From Siderastrea siderea (Eukaryota; Cnidaria; Anthozoa; Scleractinia; Rhizangiidae), in NCBI GenBank assembly GCA_964030785.1, contig OZ034968.1:51546730-51610729 (forward strand): DNA of 64,000 nucleotides. Reading direction: 5' to 3'. The notes under the pieces are model-generated. The model saw nothing but the letters and a program-made list of their open reading frames with translations, had not been told where the DNA came from and ran no database searches. Every line of letters begins with the position of its first letter. Position 1 is the first letter of the stretch. Made by a program: the position numbers and the translations under genes. This document shows, one piece after another, positions 13,938-26,691 of this stretch.

Positions 13938-16900
13938 GTTCATGAGATTTTACTCTCATGATGCAGTGTGATCGCTAAGACAAATCATTAATAAAAGCAG
14001 CTTGTTTGCCTTGATGGAATAAAAAAGAAAGGCCTACACCATTACGATCTGAAACAGTAGGCGATTTAAGCTGTTAGGTCCAATGTGGAGAGTTGAGGTA
14101 CCCTGCAGATTAAATAACGAGATTCCATGTACTATTGCATTTTGCATGAGTGTGTTATCAGTCATAAGCGAATCTCCATTTTCTCGCCCGTTTCGATTGG
14201 ACATCGGTTCACCGTTGCCTGATTGCTTGTTAGGAACATACTTTCACAAGTACATTCTTGGGATTCGATGTGTCGTGCACTTAAGAACAGGAATTTAATG
14301 CTGCATATAACCTGAAAACAAGATTAATTAAGGAAATTGCCAAGCAAAAGGTTGGTATGCGATACAGTACTTAACATGAATTGTCTACTGTTCATCATCA
14401 GCGTTATTTAAGTGTGTTGTTTGTCTTATTGCAGTCTTAAAAGTCAACAGTTATGCAACTGCTTGGGCGTAATATAACTTCGACAAAAATCTATACGTAT
14501 AGCACAATGAACATAATCTTGAAAACTCGTTAGCTTCGTAAACCTCACTCTAACGCAGAAAAACCTTTCTCGGTAAACATGTCAATTACAAACACGAATA
14601 AATGACATTGTTACTTAAAGATGAGAAAGAGTTTTGGAGCTTGCCATCATAAATTAAGAACATAGTTTTCCTCTTTCGTCCGAAATCTAGGTTTCTCTAG
14701 GTTTAGATGACCTGTTATATGATTTACGGGTTAGCGTAATGAAAATATTGTGTCTTAGGACTTTATAGGCAAAAAATATTTTGAAGTGGATACTGTAAAA
14801 CCCAGCCTTTGTACCTATCCAAAAGAGTCTCGAAAGCCCCGAAAACCCAATCGTAAGAATATCAACCACTCATTCTGCATAGCTTTTATTTTAACGTGTC
14901 TTTAAGGCAAATGTTTCGCGCTTAGAAACTTTCTTGTTTTCAAGATACGGTGTCAATTATCGTGCCCGAAAAGTTTCGGGGCTTTAGAGAAACGCACAGT
15001 AGGGTACATTACCTCCACCGAAATCAGGGTAGGTTTTCACTTGAACCTAGTGTCGCATGAAACGAGTCTATTTCGATCAAAAATAACCTGATTTTCTCCC
15101 AGCATTCTTACTGCTTACAATTTTTATGGCTCACTCAAACCTTGACAATATTTATTTTTTGAAAACAAAAATTATTTGTAAAACCGAATAGACAATCACA
15201 GGCAATCAATTAGGGAATCCATGGGAAAACCTTATCGTATATCCTGTAGACACAAATTTTGATTAACAACACCGCCGAATAGTTTTCGTTTTACTAATAA
15301 AGCATATACCAGCGTTAAATTTTTCTTCTGATATTCTGCAGTGCAAAGTATTTCCAACTTTCTATCTCATTTGTTGTTTATTGTATGATAATGAATGATA
15401 TGATAATTTTTTACTCACTGTTTTTAATCCTGTTCGTACCCCTGACTGGTTTTTTAAGCGTATTTTGTAATGCGGGAGCTGTAAAAAATATTGTGGGTAG
15501 TGGGACATTGAACTCAAACATCAAATCAGAAATGGTCTGAAGAGTCGTCAAAGGTTTACGCATACAAGGAACGTTGTATTTTTATTCTGGCGATAACTGT
15601 AACCTTGGTGATGGCGTGTTTTGCCTTTTTTCCTTTAACCTTTAGCCGCATCGCTTACGGCTGAAAAACATTGGGTTAACTCAACCTGCTTATAAAAATG
15701 TAGTACGTCTCAAACAACGCTAACTTCATTCACCATTTGCTGGAGCAGTATAAATATATTATTTGCGTTTCACTGTATTTTCGTTTATTTCAAAGCTGTA
15801 TATTATCCATTCAACTCAGTCAGCTTGTAAACACCTTGCCGTATGAGCTTGTTAAATTTTAAAATGTTTTGCCTCTCTCTGCGCTGCTCATTCCTACACC
15901 AAAACGAATTAATGATATAAACTGTAGAAATTTTCAGTAAATTCCCCAGCTTACTGTAAGGTTAAATCGCTTACCACAATTGTGATTAAATACGGTTTCG
16001 TATTCATTTTTTGCCAAAAGATATACTAGCAGTGCGTTGAAATTTCTTAATTTTGCTAATTTTGAGTGATTTTTTTAGATGTTGTCTTAACTCGACCTCT
16101 AACTCATATCCATTACCCCACCAATTTTCCCCCAAACTATAAGAAGCTCTTTGTATCTTTTTGGGGGCTTGATCATTAAATAAACATTTATAGGGCCAGT
16201 TCGAATCACATTCAAAATGCTATGTTTTCAACGCCCTTCTACAAAGTACCATCTTCATTAGCTAGCGATTGAGACTTTTGCCACTATACAGTATTTTAAA
16301 CTGATCCAACTGAGTTATTATGAAAGTAAAATTTGTAATCAAATCAGTTGAACTGAGGGAAGTTTATCTCTGTTTACATCGACGGCAAACCTTCTTAGCT
16401 TGTGATTCTATGAGATTCAATTCAATCCACCGGGGTACAAATTTAAAAGTTTTCTGTTCGTTATTTGACTGCTAAATTCCACGTTTATATCAGCGTATGT
16501 CAGTGAAAAGGGAAATAATGGAGTCATATTTAGCGCCGTCGTTTTTTCCTGTTTTGTTTCCTTTTTTTTATAACAGTGCACTCTCGATTGCAGAACCAGT
16601 CAAAGTATGAATCCCAAAGAAAGTTCTCAATTTTCTTTCTATTTTTTGTTTTGTTTTTATTTTTATCTTTTTACTCAGTCGTACCCCAGAATCACGAACC
16701 AGCGTCAAAGTTTTCGATGTAAGACATTTCCGTGACACAAACAACCAGTTTCTTTCCAAGCTAAATTTCTTTACTGATATCACATTTAGCCCAGTTGTTT
16801 GTAAAATTTTACCAAATCGTTCCTTGCCTAACTGCGGAGAAGAAACGGAATTGAAATGTAATTCTAGGAAAGTCAATACACCAGCAAAAAATAACTTATT

Positions 16901-19900
16901 GGAATTTTTTGATAGAATTCTTTTCATGAAAGCTCAGAGATATCTCTTGCCCAAATGTTTCGATCCAGTTTTGCCTCCGAACAACATACCTTGCCCAAGT
17001 CTTTAGAAATGAACTACAGGATCCGCCATATTGGGATTAATAAATGGCTAAAATGTGACTTGTACGTGTTACTGACAACAAAGAAACATGTGAGCGTAAA
17101 CAGCCGTTGCGGCAGGCTAAAATATGTTTGTTCAGTACTTTATTGACTGCAAGTTGTCACATCGAAATATTAGAAACATAACGGAAGAATTGTCAGTTTC
17201 ATTTTGTTTCTTCAGGGCTTAGTTTCCTTTGTGAATTTTTTGCGGAAAGACCTCACACACAACAATAGTGCCAGTTAAGGGGCTTAATCATGAGCAATTA
17301 CTAAATAAAGAGCGCTTGGTACAAGTTTGAGATATAAGCCAATTCACACTCCCTCGTTAAACCGTCCTGAGGGCCAATAAGCTGGCGATGAAAGAAATTG
17401 CGTTTAATTCTTAGCACCTGCATTTACATATGTTCCCACCTGCTTTGTGGCGATACCCTGAACTTTAAAATCAATCGGCTTGATCTTCCATCGACTTATC
17501 GCAAAAAATTATGGTAGAACAGAGACCTACGAATCTAGGTAAGCGGAATAATTGAGAGAAAGTGAAAGTGAAGTAACATAAACGTCGACACTTCATGAGC
17601 TAACAAAGTGAATCGTTTTGGGAAGAACGAAGTTCGAGTGCGTTATTAATTATAGTATTGCCCCGAGCTAGTCCAGGTCAACCCAAGATTTTCTTGTTAT
17701 TCATTTTGGTCAGATGATTCGGCTAGCTATCTGTTTTAAGTTTATTTCTTTGATATTTCTCATATTTGTGCATACATCGTCGACCACACGTCTTTCACAA
17801 AACAATCGGCAGGGATCACGAGGGTGGTTGATGCAAGTGTCTTAACACTGGTATCAATTCACCCGTCGCAAGTAAGATATACCCAGCTTAAGTGCCTGTA
17901 AGCATTCCCCACGTTCATTTAAATATTTTCTTGGCTTGTGGTTGGCAGTTGTTTTTATTTGCATATGTACAATGTCATTAATTAGTGTGGGCAAAGGTTT
18001 TACACACTGAAGATCAACTGACGCAAAGCAATATAGGTAAGAAAGCTGTTTCATACAGGCTGTTTGTCTTAAGAGACAGTCATGGCTTGTTTTTCTCAGT
18101 ACAGAGGAGGATGAATGGTGAAAATCGACTCTTATACCCAATGAAAATCTTAAACCAAACTGTTTTTTTCTACCAAACCGTAGTTCTCTGAAAGTACCAG
18201 AACGACAAAATGAGTCAGGTATGCATGCAATAATCGTGCAAACAATTCAACAAATATAACAGTCAAATATTCGTTTTATTGAAACATGTTTGCCGCTGTT
18301 TTCTCCTCCCTCTGCATAAATTTTTCATGATGTTTTTAACAAAACAACTTTGGATAATGCAACTCAGTTACATATCTGTTATTCATTTATTCATTGATGG
18401 AAGCTTCTCATTTGCTAAATCTGAACGTGGTAAACACATTTCACTTGAAATCGAAAATAATCGAATTGCCACGGCCTGGGGCAATAGAAAATAAGATAAT
18501 CACCTAAGGAAATGGGAAAATATGATTGAAAACCAATACATCAATTAACTGTTTTCTGCCCTGGGAAATTATGTTGCTAATTAGCGTTGCCTTCCCGCAC
18601 AGTAATCGCACATACTGCTAATGGGTTTTTAAACCGAACAAGCCCTAATATATTTCACTGGAAACGATTGATTAATCTCAACAGAGGTGTGAATCTAAGT
18701 TAAGTATTTCTTCCTTTCGGCCTATATATTGAAATGAATTGTTTTGTTGTTGTAGTTACAACACCATGTACGGTGCGGGCTATTCTTCAAAAAAGCGAAC
18801 AGCTTCTTTACCGAAGATGGCGAATGGTAACCGGCTTGTAATTGGCTGAACGAGGAGGTACAGTAGAGTGAATACACCCAAGAACATCACTGCACGACCT
18901 CAAGTGTTTTTATTGAGGTTTACTCCAGCTTACACCTTGATGATTCAAGAGGAAGCAACCTTTGCACCATAGGCGAGAAAACGCAATTTAAAGAGGAATT
19001 TCTTAAACCTTAGTAATGTGGATGTCTGTGGGGACAATGAATACGAATAATTATTTTATTTCGCTAAACTGGCAACGGAGAATGGTACAAACCGAAATAA
19101 AAACCTAAGCTAATGATGAAGGAAATGGAGTGCGACCCACGTTCACACGTTTTAGATTGCTTTCCTTTATCAATTTTCGATCCTTTTGAAAACTTAATTC
19201 TCCAATTTTAACCTGTTCATTGTGCTCATTTTGAAAGTCTTTGCGGTTTTGTCATCAAACATATCCATTCTTTACGAATTATCTATGTTTAAATTATCAT
19301 TTTAAAAACTCCATGAAAACATATAATTCTACATGCTGTTCGGTTCCTTCGAATACCAGAAAAGACGTGTTTCCTGTTTTTTCTTCTTCAATTTTTTCCT
19401 GTTTCACTGATTCTGTTTACGAAAAGTGTATTTCACATTTTTACTATTTTAAGTTTTGAAACTGATAGGATACCGCCTGAGGATATTTCAAAGTGGTATT
19501 TCTAGACCTTAATGCAATTTCCCTAAGTTGATTTTGGTTTGGCGTTTTTATTGGGTGTCTCTAATTCAGCCACTTCTGTTTAATTTTACAAAGTCTTGCT
19601 AAATTGGCCTAATACAGCAATCTCGAAACAGTATGGTTGCAAGAAGCCGGTACCGCCATCGAATTAGTATTGAAAAAGAGCACCATTTTGTGGCTCACAC
19701 TCATATAAAGATATGGAAACTGTCAAATGTCATTATTTATTCTTAAGAGCTTAATTCCTCGGATACAGATTTTCGCTGAGCCGAGTTAGATGATGCCATT
19801 GTTTTGTTTTTCAGGTCGAGAATAACAGAAAGATCGCCGAAACTAAGTTGTACCTCCGGATCAAAAGAATTTCCATAATTCATAAAAGCAACTAATTAAA

Positions 19901-21436
19901 CACCGTAAACATTGACAGATCGAATTCTTAGCGATGCTTTATTTGAACACGAGGCACTCGATGTTGACTAAGAAAAAACGAAACAGTGCAGAAATGACAA
20001 CGAAAAAAAAACTGCAACTCTTCTTTGAGCAAAGCCGCATTTCACATACATGCGCGATTTTTTAAAATGCGCTTTTCACAATTAAATCGGGCAGCTTTGG
20101 GCGTTCAAGGAAACGTACTAATTACGAGTCTTTTCGGAGACTCGGAATAAAACACCGGAACTAATTTACGAGGTCGACAAGTCATTTTCTCTCTCCACGT
20201 ATGATTCGACTAGTTTATTTGAGAAAAATAATGTTTCTTCATTTTGTTGGATCGGGACATCTCATGCTGGAGGTGTAAGGCAAAATGCGCGCACGTGATA
20301 TGTTTTCAGGAGTCAAAAACCACTTATGAAGCCGATTGTGATCGCTGTTTTAATAAGCCCCTTAATAATCTGCTGTCTTTCACTTTAAGACCGGATTAAT
20401 GTATGCGCTGATCGTTAGTTATTGAAAACAAAGCACTTCGCGTGAATTGCCCGCGGTGTCCGTGAGCAAATGGTGAATTTCAAGGAGCTAAGGTTTCCTA
20501 CAGGGGAATCAAAGTCTTCTGGAAACATTCGGCCAGTCAGTGCTCAATACTAGATTCATCTCACTAAAGGTATTCTGAGGGTATTTGTTCAGAATCACGG
20601 AACATCTGTCTGTTATGAATTCACTGAACACTTTGTCGTTGTGTGCCAAGGAAAATTCTCGGTTTGTTATGATTTGAGGTTGCCACAGGGTTAAAAGCGT
20701 TGGCACTTATCGAAGTTCACAGCAACCTATCTTTATAGCAGTACTATTTAACTTCGTTGAATCTTAACTCCGCTGCATAACGATTTATGTTGGCCGAATA
20801 AGATTTATTCATTTAAATAATCTTTTAGAAGGTAATGGTTAAAATCTCGGTTCAATGAGCGCTAAGATTTAGTACTTCGGGTGTGGCAAAAGTGTAACCT
20901 TCTTCCAATAACGGAGTGATTTGTTCTTTAGGATTGGCTTTGTGCTTTACCGTCGATCGGTTGTGCTTGTAAAGTTTGCATTGTTTCATGTTTGTTATTC
21001 GCGTGAGTAAATGTTGAAGATTTGGTGTCAGCAGAACAGACGACGTGGACTAAATAGTAACACTGTTAAAAGTTTACCTTCCTGCCATTTCTATAAGACG
21101 TATTGGCGAAAACGAGCTTAAACTAGACATTTCGCGTGACGGAAAACTAAAACTGTCGTATTCCCTCTCATTCCTTGTTATTATTTTGAGGACGCGAGAT
21201 TTGAACAGCTTTTAGCATAAATCAAATAGTGTGACATCCCACGATTTGTTAGCAAATTTAAACGCGTTGACGCAATAGTCCAAATCTATTCATTTGAAGT
21301 TCCTGCCGAGCAAGACACGTATTATCTAAGGGTTTCAGCGGTCGCTGAATAGACACGTAACGTTTTCAAATCAAAATGGTTTAGCAGTTTACCTTGTTTG
21401 CAGCACTCTTAAAGGGTCACTCCGTAACCCTTGATA

Positions 21437-21449
21437 TTTTCCATTTCAG
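21437..21449 (+). other. candidate 3' splice site of a 5' UTR intron (GPCR 1)
   Basis: A pyrimidine-rich tract ending in CAG stops 19 bp before the ATG at 21469. The same arrangement precedes the paralogous receptor at 53152. Inference: a non-coding first exon lies upstream. The matching donor was not identified. Confidence 0.5.
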
Positions 21450-21468
21450 TCTTGAAGTGTGTGAAAAG

Positions 21469-22533
21469 ATGAACAATTCCACAGCCGAACAAGTGGATAA
21501 CAGCTTCACATTCAACACCAGCGCGGGAAATATTGTGGCAGCATTTTTCGTGGCTCTTCTGATGTTGTTGACTTTGGCAGGAAACATCATGGTATGCGTC
21601 TGCTTTTACTGTTATCGCGACCTCAGAACAATTTGCAATTACTTCATCATCAGTTTAAGCGCAGCAGATATCCTGGTGGCACTGTTAGCCATGCCATTCT
21701 GGTTGGTGCTGCAGTTAACCGATATGGACGACAAATCAAAGGATGTATTTTCACCTGAATTGTACTTGCTCTGGGCCAGTGTAGACATCCTGGTTGGCTC
21801 AGCCTCCATTATGAACCTTGTAGCTGTCAGTTTCGACCGCCATCTCGCCATAACTGCCCCATTCTCGTATAACGAATCGCTGACCTCGTTTCGAGCTATT
21901 GTCATGATAGCTGCCTTATGGGTTTTCTCTTTCGTTCTTGGCGCTCTTCGATTTCCAGCAGCAGGAAACATTGCTTTTCTTTTCCCCTATCAAATGGTTG
22001 TCGTGGCAGTCGGCTTTGTTATTCCTCTGCTACTTATGATCGTCATGTACATGAAAATTTACTTTGTGGCAAGAAATCAAGCGCTTCGCATCGGACGAAA
22101 CTTCTCTAAAGACATCAAAGCAACGAAGACCATCGCTATTGTTATTGGTGCATTTGTTATTTGCTGGATGCCCTTCTTCGTTATAGTTACCATGTTTGCC
22201 ATCGACCATGATTTTTCCATAACAATTGAATTTTACAAGGCCATTAAGTGGATGGAATACCTCAATTCCTGCTTGAATCCAATCATCTACACGTGTCTCA
22301 ATCGCACCTATCGCCGTGCCTTTAAGAAACTTCTGCTTCGTTCAAACTGCTGCTCGAGACTAGGTTCACCAGAGCCTCTAACCTGCACTCGCGCCACTCA
22401 AATGTCGTTTCATAAGACGAAAGCAGAGTCGTTGTCCCACAGTTCTTCTTCGATCTCCGAAAACGGAAATGTTTGCATTAACAGGAACGACCATGTAAAA
22501 CTAAGCAACAACACTAAGGGGACCAGTGTCTGA
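21469..22533 (+). CDS. class A (rhodopsin-like) GPCR, aminergic-receptor type, paralogue 1
   Basis: Seven-transmembrane receptor of 354 aa, predicted at the plasma membrane and coupling to G proteins. TM1 carries GN (N1.50), TM2 AADILVA (D2.50), TM3 W3.28 and D3.32 in VDILVGSASIMNL, then FDRH (R3.50). TM4 has W4.50 and TM5 has P5.50 and Y5.58. TM6 has D6.30 and CWMPFF; TM7 has W7.40, Y7.43 and NPIIY, followed by a basic helix 8. D3.32 with Y7.43 and W7.40 is the amine-binding pattern of dopamine, adrenergic and octopamine-type receptors. TM5 positions 5.42/5.43/5.46 are V/V/G, so catechol-binding serines are absent. Cys3.25 is Tyr and the short ECL2 has no cysteine. The N-terminus has glycosylation sequons (NNS, NST, NTS) and helix 8 a CC pair that could be palmitoylated. 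The ATG at 21469 is preferred: the in-frame extension upstream has no ATG, and a splice-acceptor-like TTTTCCATTTCAG ends at 21449. The ligand is unknown. Confidence 0.95.
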   Translation: MNNSTAEQVDNSFTFNTSAGNIVAAFFVALLMLLTLAGNIMVCVCFYCYRDLRTICNYFIISLSAADILVALLAMPFWLVLQLTDMDDKSKDVFSPELYLLWASVDILVGSASIMNLVAVSFDRHLAITAPFSYNESLTSFRAIVMIAALWVFSFVLGALRFPAAGNIAFLFPYQMVVVAVGFVIPLLLMIVMYMKIYFVARNQALRIGRNFSKDIKATKTIAIVIGAFVICWMPFFVIVTMFAIDHDFSITIEFYKAIKWMEYLNSCLNPIIYTCLNRTYRRAFKKLLLRSNCCSRLGSPEPLTCTRATQMSFHKTKAESLSHSSSSISENGNVCINRNDHVKLSNNTKGTSV

Positions 22534-23071
22534 AGTGGACTAGATTATTCTCTCTTTTTAATACCTGTATCTCAGAGATGCCTAACGTCTTGGCGATCAC
22601 GTGTTGTGCCTAATTTGCTGAGATTCCGCGCAGCTTTTTACAGGGCTTTACGGTCAAGCTGTCTTCGAAATAGTAATACATCAATGTTACCTAAAACAAA
22701 TTTTCAGTGGCAAAGGAGTCCTATGAAGTAAGCAAAATGCCAACCCTATTTTACCTCGACGTTCTTGACGAATTTTTTGCTAAATTAATTAATTTTTAAA
22801 TAGCAGATTACCCAAGGCGATACTAAAAAAAATTTCTAGGTATGAATGTCCCAATGATACTATGGAATCCCATGATATTAAGGGCTTATACTGAATGTAT
22901 AGTCCTGTGCATTTTTGTTATAAAACAGTTTCCTTGGAATACGGACCTTAAGCAACGTAACGTTGAACCCCCTGACGTCACGAAGGAGAACCGGAAGTCA
23001 ATTTCTACCCTTTTTGTGCTCCGACGTCAGCTTGTCAAGTCACAAACGTCAAAACAAGGGAACAAGGGGGT

Positions 23072-23107
<36 letters not shown>

Positions 23108-23142
23108 GAAGTGAAACACAAAACTTTGGATTTATCAACTGA
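22534..23142. other. 3' flank of GPCR 1
   Basis: Probable 3' UTR and spacer. No canonical AATAAA is seen close to the stop. An ORF at 22842-23081 has no recognisable features. Confidence 0.5.
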
Positions 23143-23365
23143 GTTGACAAGGTAAATTGGCCACCTTTAAGAGATTGAAAGCTGACGTTTCGAGTTTAGC
23201 CCTTCGTCAGAGCGAATCAAGGAACTGTGGGTTTCACTTGGTTTATATGGAGAACGGTGGAGCTAGGCTATTGGTAGAAACAACGTGAAAAACAAGAATA
23301 AACTAGTTGAATTAAAAGCGTTTGTTGATACGCTCGAAACGTCAGCTTTCAATTTCTGAGTTAGC
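23143..23365. repeat. dispersed repeat with 20-bp perfect inverted arms
   Basis: The arm at 23175-23194 (TTGAAAGCTGACGTTTCGAG) is the exact reverse complement of 23333-23352. Between them is a phrase around TAGCCCTTCGTCAGAGCG. I recognise this phrase as part of a repeat that is common in coral genomes; that is memory, not a search. It looks like a foldback or MITE-type element of about 180-220 bp; the outer boundaries are uncertain. Confidence 0.65.
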
Positions 23366-23929
23366 AATAAGGACGGGAGTTTAACAAAGAGAAAATTGAC
23401 AAAAATTCCCCTTAACGCTTATGCAATTGCATATAATTAAAATTCGCATGAGATGTAATAATAAAGAGTTTGTTATAGCAAACATAGGATAGAATCTCAA
23501 CGGTATTCAAAAAGCTTTAGAAAGTGAGTTAAATTAAACATTAGGAGAGAGAAGTAAAATAGTGTACAAATGCGTGATGTTAAGACATATTCCACTCGGA
23601 AGTTCAAACTTTCAGTCGTATAAATTCCACATGCATAGTTTCCTGGATCGGTAAAGCTGAAAAGCTTTCAAGCTTTAAAGAGCTCAAAGTGACTTACTGA
23701 AATTTGGAAAAACTTTGGTTGCAGAGTCGTTATTCAGCTGATGAACAGGCATCCACTACCATGACTGAAACACACTTTGCAATTTCAGATCTTTGCCGGC
23801 TGAGACCAGCAACGATCCATTATCCTGAAAATTAGAAGGAAACTTATTTAACCCTTACGCCTTTATTTTCGTGTCGGTTGTATTTCTGTTGTGGAGGAAA
23901 GGTAGTGTTGTCGGAGCGCGTCGGACTTA

Positions 23930-24125
23930 ACACTGTTGTGTCGTTTTCTTTGAAACGTTACCCCACATTTTCTCTCCTCACCCAAATGTATAAATGGCAG
24001 GGAAAAATTGCTCCGGGTAACCTGATACGATGGACTAGCCGATCCCATCCACGGGTTTGACAGTAATACGCCTAGTTGCTTCACGCCACAGAACCGGGTT
24101 AAAATCTGGTCTTATGAGCCACTTA
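23930..24125 (+). repeat. dispersed SINE/LINE-tail-like repeat, copy 1
   Basis: The segment reads GAAACGTTACCCCACATTTT, then TCTCTCCTCACCCA, and then a GGTAACCTGATACGATGGAC phrase followed by CCCATCCACGGG. The phrase matches, from memory, a repeat widespread in marine invertebrates. The shared blocks with 25205-25300 show that it is a multi-copy family. Confidence 0.5.
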
Positions 24126-25204
24126 AGCCCGCAGTTTCGACATTCTTACGCCTCATTAGAGTTCCGTTTCCGCAAAAATCAAACTACAGAAAGAAAATAT
24201 AAAGGTGTCACTCAATTGTTTACAATCTCACTTATAAAGTGTAGCAATGGAACTAATGAAATGATGCCTTTATATATTAGAGTTCTTTGACAGTCGGGGC
24301 AAAGGCTACAATCTACAAAATAATAATTCTAACCGAAAAGATTTAACACAACAAAATTTGAGAAGCATCTTAACCCCATTGGGCCTAATATATGGCCAAG
24401 CCTCAGATATGATGGTAGAGGAAAAGTCTTTAATTAACCTCCTTTATTAAAAGTGTTAGATATAGAGACTTATCTTGTTCTAGAATCTTATCTAGTTTAA
24501 CAGCGGACCGCTCTTGCATTTGCAAGCACCACTGTGAATATCTTTTTCTGTGATCAACCTTTTGCAATGTATAATATGTATAAATTGTTAAGTTTTTGTT
24601 ATTTTTATGTGTATTTTAACCTTTCATAATGATGTCAATTTTATTAGTAAAGTTTCCCCAACTAGTCTCTTTTAGAGATACGCCAATCGACACTTTAAAA
24701 GCGCTCAAGTCAGAGACATGTATCACAAAGCTTGCTCTGAGAAAAAGATCACCCGAACTTGTAACTAGAAAAACAAAAACAAAATCAATTCAGGTCAAAA
24801 GCAAATAAAATCTAGCACTTTATATACTTTGACACCTTGTAGCACAAATTGTCTTTAAAAATTGTTGAAACAATTATATCGGAAGAATTAAAGGTGACCA
24901 AGTAACAGGTAATTTACATTAGTTCTCCTCAGTTCGTTCCTGCATACATTAGCAGGCGAATGCAGACCGCCTCTCACTGCTCCCGTGAGAAGCAGTTGTA
25001 TTCGAAGGTTACGAATACATTCACATAACTTACTGTTGCTAATTCTAGTCAGGCATAAGACATAAAATACTTTATTTATAGTGGATAAATCCTTAGCTAA
25101 CTACAATACAAGTATTCCTCTTTGAATAAAGAAGAACATTAAAGTACAAATCTATGAACTTGTATAAGACAGCTGGAAAGGAATCATGGCGTTGGTCATG
25201 GTGT

Positions 25205-25300
25205 GTTTGAGACCTGAAACGTTACGCGAAATTTTCTCTCCTCATCCAGATACGTATCTCAGTACTTGCAATGGACTGGTGAAAGCTCAGGGATATAGAC
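25205..25300 (+). repeat. dispersed repeat, copy 2 (diverged)
   Basis: It shares ordered blocks with 23930-24125: GAAACGTTACGCG, then TTTTCTCTCCTCATCCA, then TTGCAATGGACTGGTG. It is more decayed and lacks the downstream part. Confidence 0.45.
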
Positions 25301-26691
25301 TTTTTCCGGCTCACCATACAGTGGGTATTATGTCTCAGATTATGAACTGAGTTAAAATATACGTATTGGTGCCTGATACCAGTACCAATTTTGTAATTAT
25401 CTGTGTTTATTTTACCGTTTCTCGTGTTTTACAAACTGTTGACCAGACAGTCCAAGTGACCAAGTCCATCTGCTTTCACACCTATCACGTCATGCGCAGA
25501 GCCTAGACAGACAGGCTATTTACAACACACATTGCCGTACAACTTGTACGTTAAAAACGTGAATAAAAATTAATACAATGCATAATAAAACGTAAAAAAA
25601 AAAGATAATGAAAATTTGACTAAACTGTGAACTGTTCCTGCAGCTTCTTCTTCTGTTTCCCTTCGGTTTATCATCTTTATGATAGAAACCTCACTGTTTA
25701 ATCGCGAGCAAAACTGAAATCTATTCGTTGCAATGTCGGGAAGGAAAACATGCAGATTACTGTGCAACAACAAAAAAAATTGAATGAGTTGCAGTGTGCA
25801 ATTGTGTACTGCTTTTCTAGCACTGCGATCCCATAAAGGGAGTGTCACAGAAGGCAACGGTTAGTGCAGACCGACTGACTCATGCGCACAAACGGAGAAC
25901 CAAAAAAGAGAAATTGCGAGGTAGGTTGCAGAGGAGGGTGTTGCACTGTGCAATGCTGAAAACAGTTGCAAGTACATGCAGTAAGAACTCGGTACTATTT
26001 TCTGAAATCGTTACGGCAAGGATGCTGACCGTTGCAGCAAGGCATGTTACACTATGAAATGTTTCGTGCAATTAACAGTCGACCACGCACGTCTGTCTAC
26101 CCTGGTTGAATGCACCATAGTCGAACAGTTTGACTCGGTTAAACTGGAAACTATATCAGCAATAATTCCGGGAATGAACTTAGAGTTAGGGAAGAGCTGG
26201 CCATTACTGACAAGTCTAAACCAGAGACGCCGGAAAAGAGCTTTACAAAGACCAATGGGTCCTCCAAGCCATGCAGGTACCACTCTGCCATAAAAGGTGT
26301 ACCACAAGAACATCAGAATCCATGCCTCATCGTGCTCCTCCTCCTCCTTAGGTTACCTTACGCAAAGGCCAGCACCTTAGACTGGAGTTTCCTTCATGCT
26401 GCAGTCACAATGTTGAATGCTGAAGTAGTTATTTGGGAAAAATTTCTTCCGATTCAGACTAAGCTTCCAAGAAGCAGGCACATACACATCTTTTATCCAT
26501 CAACTCGTGACTCTGTTTGTTGACTGTTGTTAAACCTGAGTGACATTGAACCTGTAGATTGATTGGCTGATTGGTCGTTTTAAAAAAGCTTTTTTTAACA
26601 ATCGAACTGTTAAATAGTGTTTTGGAATAGTAAACAAGTTGCTCGAAACATTACATGGTGTAACACTGCCTTCAACCCAACCTACCAGTCT

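Larger units (their letters stand above)
10523..21468. other. gene-free stretch upstream of the first GPCR
   Basis: About 11 kb with only short ORFs and no recognisable domain. It holds a 29-bp-period imperfect tandem duplication at 13887-13937 and an imperfect inverted repeat around an AAAGCCCCGAAA core (about 14830 and 14975). Any promoter and 5' UTR exons of the GPCR at 21469 should lie in the distal part. I see no unambiguous TATA box or donor site that I would call. Confidence 0.45.
23366..26691. other. gene-free stretch with diverged dispersed repeats
   Basis: About 3.3 kb with overlapping short ORFs on both strands around 25570-26313 and no family recognised. Two diverged copies of a dispersed repeat lie at about 23930-24125 and 25205-25300 and are listed separately. 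Confidence 0.45.

Noticed and set aside
14815..14995. Inverted AAAGCCCCGAAA core
   Set aside because: Only about 12 bp match and no boundaries or target duplication; left as a weak note in the intergenic entry.
15646..15664. AGCCG...CGGCT hairpin
   Set aside because: A five-base stem is too short to be meaningful at this scale.
21394..21468. Longer N-terminus for GPCR 1
   Set aside because: The extended frame begins at TTG, not ATG, and contains a splice-acceptor-like sequence; the first real ATG is at 21469.
21639..21971. 110-codon minus-strand ORF inside GPCR 1
   Set aside because: Antisense shadow of the receptor's conserved transmembrane coding sequence.
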